From assembly GCA_019828545.1 (NCBI GenBank), contig JACVRA010000258.1, forward strand, positions 124,001 to 188,000: a stretch of DNA of 64,000 nt. The letters are read 5' to 3'. Shown here piece after piece: positions 24,304-34,001 of this stretch. Both the position numbers and the translations under genes were made by a program. This stretch comes from Paracamarosporium sp. OC-R06-R3 (taxonomy: Eukaryota; Ascomycota; Dothideomycetes; Pleosporales; Didymosphaeriaceae). The notes below the pieces were generated by a model. It saw only the letters and a list, made by a program, of their open reading frames with translations, was not told where the DNA came from and searched no databases. Each line of letters opens with the position of its first letter. The first letter of the stretch is position 1.

Positions 24304-24675
24304 ATGATCCGTCACACTCTCAATACGATTGGCGCGCATTTGCCCTCACCAATTCATATTAGCAGAGCCTCATTCACCACTGGCTCTGTTCTACGCATCA
24401 ATGCTCATGCCAGTCGCCTCCTCGAACAAACGCAACCGACCACTCCCAGCATCTATAAGACCATCAAGGAGAAGGCTGTCGACAACAAGGCTGTCCGTCG
24501 GAGCCAACTCATCTGGCTTGTCAAGCATTCCCTCGGAAAGAACATGACAACTCCCAAACTATCGCCGCATGATGTTCCCTGGACCACTAGCTCAGCGGAG
24601 AAAGCCGGCAACAAGGATAGCACCCAGACGCATGTGACGGTTTGGCCACACTTGTGGTTCGTATTTGCATCTTGA
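24304..24675 (+). CDS. Possible small protein, 123 aa, unrecognised
   Basis: Single open frame from an ATG in a favourable context (CACTATGAT) preceded by a pyrimidine-rich 5' region typical of fungal promoters. The first ~45 residues are rich in Ser, Thr, His and Arg with few acids, which could be a mitochondrial presequence. The middle (KEKAVDNKAVRRSQLIWLVK) is basic. No family recognised, and several overlapping frames exist on the other strand, so it could be chance. Confidence 0.35.
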   Translation: MIRHTLNTIGAHLPSPIHISRASFTTGSVLRINAHASRLLEQTQPTTPSIYKTIKEKAVDNKAVRRSQLIWLVKHSLGKNMTTPKLSPHDVPWTTSSAEKAGNKDSTQTHVTVWPHLWFVFAS

Positions 24676-25044
24676 GGTGGGGGTATATGTGTTAATCGGA
24701 GAGCAGGTGAAGGCGAAATGCGGCGTATGGTGCGCGATTTGTGTGGGGAAATGTGTGGGGTTGGTCGTCCGGCTTTCATACTTTACAGAAATCGAGTTGC
24801 AAGTGTGCGGGGATGGGACAGATTGGCGGTCAAGGAAATGGCTCAAGGACGCTATGTTTAGGGAGGGCGAAAGCGGGTATGACGGTTCATGTTCTTGGTA
24901 ATTCTCAGGCTACAGGAATACGACTTGGGAGAGCCGTTATAGGATGTCTGTGAATGGTAGCTTCGATTAATGCGATGATGATGATATCAGTACATCTTTA
25001 GTGCGAATGCAGTTCTGTAACTACGTCACATAGTTTCTATGAGG

Positions 25045-25089
25045 NNNNNNNNNNNNNNNNNNNNNNNNNNNNNNNNNNNNNNNNNNNNN
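25045..25089. other. Assembly gap, 45 N
   Basis: A run of unresolved bases joining two contigs. The sequence on the right is low-complexity and repeat-like, a likely reason for the break. Any feature crossing it is unreliable. Confidence 1.
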
Positions 25090-25241
25090 CCTTCTCAGGG
25101 AGACTTCTCACTGACTCACTTACACTACACACTCTTTTCTGCAGATAGCAATACAGCCTTGTTGTTGTTCTTACTTTACCTGGCTACTTACAAGTTCTGT
25201 GTATGAGTACTTGTCATGCCTTTACTATCTTTGATCGATTA

Positions 25242-25470
25242 AGATTTTCACCACTACATTTCATCACGGTTCACCTCACTGTATTATTGCACAAAATGAA
25301 TTTCATCACCGCAACTCATCACCACAACTCATCACAGTTTACCTCAATCCATTGTCGTATAAAACGTATTTTATCACCACAACGCATCACGAACCAGCTC
25401 AATCTATCATCGCACAAAACAAATTTCGTCACTATAGCTCATCACAAATCAACTCAATCCATCATCACAC
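25242..25470 (+). repeat. Degenerate tandem repeat, about four units of ~55 bp
   Basis: Units start near 25242, 25293, 25361 and 25416. Each has the outline AAAA...TTT(C/T)(A/G)TCAC...CTCATCAC...CTCAATCCAT(C/T)(A/G)TC. The second unit carries an extra 13-bp internal duplication (AACTCATCACCAC). It sits about 150 bp right of the assembly gap. Non-coding by appearance. Confidence 0.75.
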
Positions 25471-25535
25471 AAATGAAGACAAAAAAAAAATCCATTCATC
25501 ACAAACGTAAAAAAAAAAAAAAGGAAATCCGTCCA

Positions 25536-26112
25536 TCACACCCGCGCTCCACCAGGCGGATACCACCTGAACTCCTCCTCCCCATAAGACCTCACCAGCG
25601 TCCCCCCCGTCCTCCTCTCAAAGACCACCTCCAACCCGTTCCGATGCACATGTGCCGCTCCGAAGATTACTTTGTTATTTCTCCACCATGTCAGACCTCC
25701 TCTTAAATACAAAGTTCCACGCCACAAAAGCAAAAGCAAAAGCAAAAGCAAAAACAAAAAACAAAATCGCTTCCAAACACAAAACTTACCCACGTTCGTC
25801 GACCCAGCTCAGCTCCAGCGAGATGTGCTCGTTCGGGCGCTGGTGCCAGGTCTTGAAGACCCGCACGTACGGGACGAGCCCTGGTGCGGGCGGAAACGTG
25901 TTGTGCCCGGAGGCAAAGGCGGCTGTTATCGAGTTCATCGGCAGCCACTTTATGCCGTTGCCGGCGCTCCTGCGGGACTTGTCCGTCGTGAAGACGGAGC
26001 CGTCGAAGTGGACGTGTTCGAGTGGTTTAACGTCCGGAGACGGTCGGTCATGATGCGGCGGTGTTGTCGACCATTGGTCGGGTGCGGTGAAGAAGATGAA
26101 TTGGGTGGTCAT
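25536..26112 (-). CDS. Unrecognised 155-aa protein
   Basis: Two exons (26112-25790 and 25680-25536) joined across a 109-bp intron give 155 residues. The acceptor GTGGAG preceded by a CTGAC branch-like site is the one that keeps frame; the nearer CAAAG acceptor would not. The protein begins MTTQFIFFTAPDQWSTT and ends GGTLVRSYGEEEFRWYPPG, with regular Trp/His/Phe residues suggesting a compact beta-rich domain. No signal peptide or membrane segment. No family recognised. Its intron contains a CAAAAG microsatellite. Neighbours give no clue to function. Confidence 0.6.
25725..25766 (+). repeat. CAAAAG microsatellite in an intron
   Basis: Four tandem CAAAAG units followed by decayed CAAAAA copies, inside the intron of the 155-aa gene (a TTTTGC polypyrimidine-like run on the coding strand). 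Confidence 0.85.
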
Positions 26113-26662
26113 CGTGGTGGTTTATGTAGATTGGTGGTCTGTGAGAGAGAAGTCGGCCAAGGAGATCAGAAGGGGTTGGGGGGATGGGACAGTATATATA
26201 GTAGGTCTCTCTGCGTTTGCGAGGAACGGGTGAAGATGAGAGTGAGGGTGAGGGTGAGGGTGAACGTCGATTTGCTCACATTTTGGCTGTATTAGATCAA
26301 TATGAAAGCGAAACTTCAGTATAGTGAGGGTGAAGGTGAATACATATTTACTCACCAGTTCCACATTATGTACTACTGGATTAATATGGAAGCGAAACTT
26401 CAATATAGTCATGTATTGTAGTATTCGATTTTTATCATACATGCGTGAAGACGAATTTTTGATATTGAATAGCATAACATACCCATATGCTACTGAATCG
26501 TACTGTATTTCCTTTTCAAGAACAGAGTCTTATGGGATGTTGAGTGACGAAAGTAGAATGACGTTATATGATCTTAAAAGTTTGGATAAATTTAAGTAGC
26601 TAAGCCCTTGAATAGGGACATGATGTATGAACACACTATGATGTTTTAATGATAATAGCATC
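26113..26662. other. AT-rich spacer with local duplications
   Basis: No gene supported. Its left half holds the GTGAGG array and tandem duplication at 26242-26409, listed separately. Confidence 0.45.
26242..26409 (+). repeat. GTGAGG array plus imperfect tandem duplication
   Basis: A GTGAGG array at 26242-26263 leads into two units of about 70 and 86 bp. Each starts GTGAGGGTGAA and ends with a near-identical 30-bp core (26296-26325 and 26380-26409, 27 of 30 matching). Located just upstream of the 155-aa gene and downstream of the CFEM receptor gene. Confidence 0.8.
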
Positions 26663-28605
26663 TCAACGTAAAATCCCTTTCTCTGAAGAATCATCAACAA
26701 TATAATCTTTCCAAGGCCCACGGATAAGCGCAGGCGGTTGATCCTCCTGAAGTATCCATCTCGGCCGTCCTGAATTCCAAGGGCTTATGCATCGCTCATG
26801 CCGCCGTGGTATGTATGCGCGATCACGAATCGGTTCTAAGTCTGACAATATCACGACATCCTGAGCTTCTACGGATGGCTGTGTCCCAAAATGGTGCTGA
26901 GCATTGATCTCAGCTCTTTTCTCTTTGCCATTGTGCCTTGGTGTCAATATCTGCGAGTGGTTGGATTGACTGTTCCCGCTCCTAGAAAGCCATGAAGTGC
27001 CCTTTCCGCTCGACGTGGTTGAACTGCCCCAGCCTCTACCGAAGCGCGAGGGTCGTGAGCGAGATGACGAGTCGTCGAGGGAGCCACACCAGAGACGGAC
27101 AAGGGCGCGAATCGTGGGTACAGCGGCGCAAACGTGGCCGACGACGCTTGCGGTAAAGCCCAGTATTGTGGCGTCGACAGTGGTGTAGGGCTGGTCGTCT
27201 GAGGAGACTACGCCAGGGAGGGTCGGAAGGCGTGCGATAGAGATGCCGATGATACTATACAGCATCTATTAGTTTAAAGTAATGAAATTTCGGATCTATC
27301 GAACAAACTTACCAGGTGCCCAGACCGAAAAACGTGAGCAATTGTAACTTCTTGGTGCGCTTCAGTTTTAACTTCAGAACTACCGGAATAGGTAGCACGA
27401 AGATGAGCACCTCCGCAATAACTTCAAACGCGACTGTTGCCCTCAAGACCGCGATCCAATCGATGCACTTTGCCGTTTTCTGTGCCTCGAGATCCCATAT
27501 AGCGTGTATAGGACTGCATTGGAAGATTGCCATACCAATGAGTGGCCCGGTGTACAAGATCGTGAAAGCGGTGAAAATCACGATTGCTCGCTTCAGCCAG
27601 GGATTCGGAAAGATGCGCATGTACAGGCTGAGGATGCTGAATTTGAGTAAGAGCAATTCAAAAGCCCATAAAATAGTGGTTATGTACGCTGAAACGAGGT
27701 TAGCTGATGCTGAGAACTTATCACGAAAGGCGTACGTACTCCACCTGCCGATTCTTTTGACTTGATGGTAGCTCAGATCCCAGACGTGGTGGCCTATGCC
27801 CGCTTCTGCATCTATTCAACAGCTTAGCCTAGTTATTGAAAAAGACCAGCATGTTCTTACTGAGAAGTAGGACCACGGTCATCGGTATTACGAGAGCCTG
27901 AATTCGATCAATTCACCACACGATAGCAAGGGATACATCGCCCTCACAATCGAAGCCAATTGCAGCCAATCATCCCACCATAGTTGGCTTCCACCTAGAT
28001 GCCGCGACAAGAAGCGTAAAACGACTGCAGCGATGGAGATGATGCCGGTGGTCCACGCCGTCAGCTTAATACTCAACGCCTTATTGTCGTGAGGTTTGTC
28101 GCACAAATCGGCTTGGATGTGGAGAAGATCTGATAGTCTGTCAGAGTACATACCATTGAGAAGTGAGTTGGGGTTCGAAATTGCTTTGCCAGTTTCTGCT
28201 ATGGAAGTGACGCTGGATATTGTGTATGCAGGTAGAAGCCCCTTCGAAAATGATGACCACTTACTGAACGTCTCTTCATACGTGCAATTCGCCTTCAAAC
28301 ACGGTTGCAGGATCTTTGTGGAATTTCTCGACGCACACTGGCATTCGATGTCCAGCAGAGAGCAACCTATATGCGCAGCCTCTTGCCCTAGACAATTCAA
28401 CTGCACGACCACGAATCAGTCTACAACCACACGCACGGGAAAATCAGGCAAGCGCACTCACCGCACATCTAGGAATCTCATTAATAACGCTCATCAAACT
28501 ACCATCAATTGCGCGCGCGCTGAGCCCACTCCCATTCCCATACACCGACTCCACCGTACCCACACTCGCCATCAGCAAAAGCACTCTCGACAAGGGCAGG
28601 AACAT
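26663..28605 (-). CDS. CFEM-domain, seven-helix rhodopsin-family membrane protein (Pth11-like)
   Basis: Eight exons by my splicing, starting at the ATG at 28605 (signal peptide MFLPLSRVLLLMASVGTVES). A CFEM domain follows, with Cys residues in PRCALNCLG, GCSLLDIECQCAS and LQPCLKANC. Then come seven hydrophobic segments with the fungal rhodopsin-domain landmarks WWDDWLQL, GIGHHVWDL, FELLLLKFSILSLYMRIF and QCSPIHAIWD. The cytosolic tail is Ser/Arg-rich. Family members include Magnaporthe Pth11, a receptor for surface cues. Predicted plasma-membrane receptor-like protein; ligand unknown. The last exon begins after TFFGLGT. Confidence 0.88.
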
Positions 28606-29590
28606 GGCGCTGGGACATCGAAAACAAGATGAACCACGCATGGACCACCGTATGCTTCTTATGGAACCTAGGTACATCTCCAGGCCCATCGCTCATCCAT
28701 GTACGACATGCGATTACGCGGGAAGAACCGCCGCGGCCCATCATCTCCAGGATAAAGCCACGCTACCCACGATCACCCTGCGCAAAAACGCACCCAACCG
28801 CCACCCATCATCTCAACACCCGCCCACGAATTTGAAAAAGAAGGCTCCCACTAAGATGCAGGGGGCGAGGATATACTCGATCGCCGAGTACCTGCTGAAA
28901 CCTAGCTACACGCCCCGGGCCGACGGACCCTGGGATTGGCCTGAAACACACGACGTGCATGTTTAGTCGACGCAGACGAAACAGACGAGTATCTTCGGTA
29001 GTGCTGTCTGGAAGGGGATGCGCTCCGCGGTACATGCGGGGTGCATAGGCGTGCGTTGACTGCATCGGGCAGCGGAGGAGCGCAGGGGCGTGTGATTGGC
29101 TTACACACTTTCCGCATGCGGGATGGTGGGTGTGTGGTGGAGGTTTCTTGTAGATGGTTATTGGTTGGTACTCGGATATCGCGTGGTAGAGGGACGTTGT
29201 AGATTGGGGGTTGAGATGCGTCGCTTGGGACGGATGGTATGTCGTGGATATTGCTGTTGGTGGTTTGAGCTCCGAGGGTCTTGTTGCCACTGCCGTTGTT
29301 TTTGCCCGCTTGGTGGACGCATTGTCGTGTCGAAGGGTCCAAATAGTCTACCTGGTGACATTCAGGATTCTTCATTGGCGATACGTCGGTAAGAAATGCG
29401 AGGGTACTCGCACGAAGTGCAGCAGCGTTGCAGCTTCTCTTAATCAAGTAAGTTGAGCGACGCCAAGCTACAGAGCAGAAGGCTATGTTCGATAGCATTA
29501 TACGGGGAACAAGTCGTTTCAAGCAGCTAGATCCTCAGGTAGAGATACAGCACACTAGTATGTTTCGAAACCATGGCCAGCATCGGCAAT
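28606..29590. other. Intergenic ~1 kb with an unsupported open frame
   Basis: Upstream of the CFEM gene and downstream of the second receptor-like gene (both minus). A minus-strand frame of 206 codons (29522-28902; internal ATG before KNPECHQVDYLDPSTRQC) is Pro/Ser/His-rich and might be a small protein. I see no family and the opposite strand is also open, so I do not call it a gene. Confidence 0.35.
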
Positions 29591-30823
29591 TCACGGCTCC
29601 ACAGGAGAAATCAGATCGTCGTCCCGACCAGGCGGCAACGGTGCAGACGCAAAGTCATGCGATCGAACCAGCCCAATCTCATCCTGCTCCTCACCCTCCA
29701 GCTTCAGGCTCTTCGACGGCGACTCCCCTGTCCCCTTGCCTACCGACAACGACCCAACCACCGTCGTAGACTGCGTGTCCTGGCTCCCAAGACTCGCAAT
29801 CGCCAACTGATTACTACGCGTACGAGCAGTAGGCGCCGACGGGCTAGTCTGGGCCGACAAACGCGCGTTACGACTATCCGCCGTCGTCGTCCGCGAGGCC
29901 GGATAGAACGACCAGGGCTGCGGGTTCGACGCGTTGAAGTCGTCGACCTCGAAGAGTTCCCTAAGTATCGTCCAGGTGAATGGTATGTTTGCGACGATGA
30001 TGACCATGGAGAGCTCGCGGAGGTACCAGGAGAGCCAGGTGTGCGTGTAGGGGCGGTGTAGCGAGTAGTACGCGCTCAGTGCGGCGGCGGCCACGGCGAA
30101 GATGCCGAGGGAGAAGATGATGCATAGGACGAGTTTTCGCTTGAGGGGGAGGGACGACCGCACGAGCATTTGCAGCGCGATGCAGAGCATGATGAGGTCC
30201 GAAGATATGTTGAATACGGTCTTCGTGATGCGGTGGTCCATTAGTGTGTCGCATTGCTTGGAATCAGTCGGCACGGTGTAGTATTCTGAGAAGGGGCGGC
30301 ACCACGCGGTGAAGTATAGGAGCTCCATGATGAGAAAGCTAAGTGCTACGTAGACGGCGAGAACCTTGATTGCGATGTTCTCGTTACGCAGCGCGGTGCG
30401 TGTTAACCGGTGGTACATGAGGAGCAGGCAGGCCTTGCAGGACCAGATGACGAGGATCAGCAACTGCTCCACGACAATCATGAGTTTGCTGCCATATACG
30501 CGCCTCGATATGTCATGCGCACTCAGCGCACTCCAGTCGAAACCGGGCGGCTCAAGGTTCGATCCAGCCTTGAGATACTTATTGGATATCACGATGAAAG
30601 CTGTGTAGCAGGTTGTCACGAACAGCCCCATGACCCAATCGTCAATCTGAAGACCCTTGATCGAGCGGAAGAGGATCTTCCGAGAAATTCTGCAGGAGGT
30701 CACAATCAGTTGCTTCCTCGGTCACTGTTTGACCCGGCGCGTCAGGGCTTACAGTCTCGCGCCTATCATTGCGAGCACGACAATCCACCATATCCATGAT
30801 TCTCCGCTGTAGGGGGTTGCCAT
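29591..30823 (-). CDS. Seven-helix rhodopsin-domain membrane protein
   Basis: Two exons (30823-30753 and 30689-29591) give 389 residues. The ATG at 30823 gives the first helix WIWWIVVLAMIGARLISRKI, followed by the family loop KGLQIDDWVM, which supports this start over one further upstream in the same frame. Later landmarks are the long helix EQLLILVIWSCKACLLLMYHRL, TAWCRPFSEYY and SDLIMLCIALQML. A long Ser/Thr-rich cytosolic tail ends it. It is a paralogue-level relative of the CFEM gene downstream, on the same strand, but has no CFEM domain. Probable plasma-membrane sensor-like protein of the fungal rhodopsin/SAT4 family; ligand unknown. Confidence 0.85.
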
Positions 30824-31534
30824 CGCAGGCGCTATCCGTTTGGTCGCCTGTAATATCGCGGTTGTCGTTGGTACATGTTGTGATGTAACTCGAGATAAGG
30901 ATGCTTGGCTAGGCGGATGGTCACTTGTCTTCGCGGACGAAGGCACAGCAATCGCAGTTGTCAGAGAAGGCGAATGCGTGCGTGTAGCATATATTCGAGG
31001 CGATATCTTTGAGTAAACAGATTCGCCTTGAATAATGGAGATGTCGGCGGTGAGGAAGCCCGTGTGGACTGCAAGAACGTGGCACCCTCGAGGATCCACG
31101 CTTGCTTTTTGCGGGGTATGGCGCTAAGTTACCGCATTACGGGTACTACGGGGTGCTACGGGTGCCTTTCCGGCGACGCATCGCCTGTTGCTTTCTTATC
31201 TCACCTGTATCAATGATCTCAATTTGCTGCGTCTAAAAGAAGGCTATCATTTGTGTTCAGCAGCAGCACGAGGATTGCAAGCTAATAGGCCAGCACGCTT
31301 CAGATAGCAACATACAAGGATGACCATATGCAGGACTCCATATGATATGCAAATAGCTGAGGATGCAAGCCTTCATTGCCTGTTTCCCTTTACCCATTGA
31401 ATCTACTGTCATGATCGCTGCTTGCACGAATTAGACACACCGTGTTCGCGCTGTTCCTCGAGCGGCCACTCAATGAAAAACCCAGCCCCCACGCCTGACA
31501 CCCTATACCATCTCTCCACCTACAAGCCACCGCA
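30824..31534. other. Intergenic, 0.7 kb
   Basis: Divergent spacer between the receptor-like gene and the HET pseudogene. An in-frame upstream extension of the receptor ORF to about 31099 has no ATG of clear support. Short direct repeats of TACGGG/GCTACGGG occur near 31138-31160. Confidence 0.4.
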
Positions 31535-32699
31535 ATGACTCCCCCAGAGCCACACCGCCCAGCAAAAAGGGTAAAACTCATAACCCCCTCCGTATGCGCA
31601 TCCTGCCAACCCTAAACTTCTATAGTGAGATCCCTACCGTGGAAGAACAGCCCTGGGGTACTGAGTATGCGGCTCTGAGCTATGTTTGGGGATCAACGGA
31701 CGAGGATCTGAAGGACCAGCCTGAGACGGTACTCGCTGCGATTGAAGTTACGAGAGGCCTTGGACTGCGGTATCTCTGGGTGGATCGCAGCTGCATCAAT
31801 CAATCCGATCCCGATGAACAAGCATACCTGATATCGCGCATGACGACCGTGTGCGAAGCTGCAGAGTTTACCATCGTGGCAGCCGCCGGCACGGGGGCCA
31901 GTCACGGTCTGCCTGGGATCCGGTCTACTCCGTGAAACCCAGAACCATAATACTCCCTGGACAGTGGAAACGTCTCGCTATCCATGCTTCTAGATCCGCG
32001 CCTCGATATCCTGGCATCGATTTGCTCGACACGGGGATGGATATACTAGGAAGGCGTACTATCCAACCGCCGCGTGGCCTTCACAGATCACCAATTCTAC
32101 TGGGAATGCCGCTGCATGGCCGTGCCCGAAACCGCAGAATTACGACTAACACACTGGTCTCGAACGACGGACAAAGGCACTAACAGGGTGTTAGCACCAT
32201 ATCCTCAGCGGCACATTCAAGTCGGACACCTCCACCGGCGGAAGCGCCACCCACCACGAACAAATGGTCATCGACACCGATTCCAGCTTCCGCAGGACTA
32301 CGGATACCCCCGTCGAACGCGAGGCAACTACGCGGTCCCAGCTACGCGGTCCCAGCTCCGCGGCCTGAACGAGCACATCCGCGAGTTCTCCAAACGCCGC
32401 TTGAAGCGCGACGAAGACACTTGCTAGCATTCCACGGCATCACAGGATTGTACGCACACGCGCCGTAGATCTAAGTTGTGCATGGTCTTCCTCTGTGGAT
32501 GGGACCCGTCTCGGGAGGCCAGCCCGATGCGCTCATTACCTTCGCGCTGGCGGTATCCTCATGGTGCCACCGCGGCAGCCCCAGACAGCGCATGTTTGTT
32601 CCAGAGGGCTGCCGGAGGAAAGCGCAGTTTCCGTCTTGGATGTGGGCGGGCTGGGACAGCGTGGTGTCGTGGCGGGCGCCGCCTGATCTGGAGCACTAA
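31535..32699 (+). pseudogene. HET-domain (heterokaryon incompatibility) gene, broken
   Basis: The frame 31594-31935 carries the HET core YAALSYVWGS, LGLRYLWVDRSCINQ and FTIVAAAGTGASHGLPG. Further conserved HET pieces follow in other frames: GWIY-stop-EGVLSNRR then AFTDHQFYWEC (about 32035-32108), LLAFHGITGLY (about 32422), HGLPLWMG (32478) and QFPSWMWAGW (about 32620). Breaks include an in-frame stop after the presumed ATG at 31535, a frameshift near 31930, TAG where family members have Gln (about 32050), and at least one more shift. Functional relatives trigger cell death after fusion with non-self. This copy cannot make a full protein. Confidence 0.85.
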
Positions 32700-34001
32700 G
32701 CGTACATGGGCGATCTTGTCAATGTTACGAGTCGCAATGTCGTGTGGGTGGCAGATTTCTATTTGTGTGGTGCTGGTCGCATCGATCCTATCCGGTTGCT
32801 GGGACCGGAGTCGGGGCTTCGACTAGCGCGGGAGGCGCCCTCGTTGATGGGGACTAGGAATCTGTTTGTGCTGGATGGGTTTGCGAGGGTGGAGGATAAG
32901 GATAGGAAGTGGGCGTGGACTGAAAGGATGGGTCGGCCAGGTCGCCTAGAGCATGAAAGCCTGGAAGTGGAAGGGGAAAGGATATGGCACCGCGTGGGGA
33001 GGCGTCTCGCGTGCATTGGCATGTCGATTGGTATTTCATCTGATGAGTAGAGTGCGAAGCATGATTCTGGCGAGCTGGTCAGTGTGTTGTTGTTTGCGGA
33101 TAGGTATCGTGATAGCGAACATGGGAGTGCTAGATTTTGACGCTGAGAGTAGAGGGGGAGACTGGGCGGTGGGAGCGCGTCAGGACGCTCTATTTGACTC
33201 TTCCGTGTATGCGCAAGGTGAAGAGTAGCGGTGAGATGTTTGGAAGGATACCAGCTAAGCTGCAACGACGAGTGCTGGTTGTTCAGTAAGAAATGTCACG
33301 CTGTTCGACGGCATGTCATCGAAGCGTCCAACTTGATCGTACATGGAAAATTCCCTAGGTCGACGCGTCACCATCCATTCTATCATGCCATCATGGACTT
33401 CGAAAGGCTGAACAGAATGTTGGAATGCTGCCTGAAATGCGCCTTGCGGTGGCTAGTGGGTGGTGGAGTTAAGCGTCGCAGGTTTGCGCATAGACGGTCG
33501 GAAAATAGATCGGACACGATACGAGCGAAATGGCCGCCAATACGAGAGCCGGCAAGTTCCGTCTTTTGTAATGCCAGGATCGTCTTACCCAAAGCACAGG
33601 AGGCCATGGGCGTTGGAGACCATGTCTAGACGGCACCGGCCGAGAGAGCGGGATCCGCATTGCGCCGACGGGGTGCCAGAACCAGGAACGGGGTGCTCGT
33701 TAAGGTCGTTTAACGGTCTTGCAATGATGACGAGGCGCTTGACCAAGCCACGAATCGCAAATATGCCCATGAAAAGATGCGCAGCGGGAGCCAACCGGGG
33801 CTGCTGCGCCGCACCAACGACAGGGTCCACACGTGAAGAATACGCTTGCGAGAGCTGCCCTACGTAGTTGATCTACCGGCCTGGCCTGGCCTGGCCTTGC
33901 CGTCCTGCTTTTCCTGACTGCACTTCTTTCTACTACCTATCACTCTATCTTGGTTGTCCCTCATGATACCCTTTCGATTCCCCTTTTGATGCTGACGTAT
34001 T
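32700..34001. other. Intergenic, 1.3 kb, possible HET tail remnants
   Basis: A 114-codon frame (32706-33050) continues directly after the HET relic and might be its decayed C-terminal region, but I see no family motif. The rest, up to the glucosyltransferase start, has only short frames and a C/T-rich promoter-like stretch before 34002. Contains a GGCCT repeat. Confidence 0.4.
33878..33897 (+). repeat. Four tandem GGCCT units
   Basis: Perfect 4 x 5-bp repeat about 100 bp upstream of the sterol glucosyltransferase start codon, in its likely 5' leader/promoter. Confidence 0.9.

Larger units (their letters stand above)
24676..25535. other. Intergenic with gap and repeat tract
   Basis: No gene supported. 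It contains the assembly gap at 25045-25089 and the degenerate tandem repeat at 25242-25470, listed separately, followed by two A-tracts (near 25482 and 25509). Confidence 0.5.

Noticed and set aside
28096..28966. Plus-strand frames of 178 and 216 codons
   Set aside because: They are antisense to the CFEM receptor gene and its upstream region and resemble no protein.
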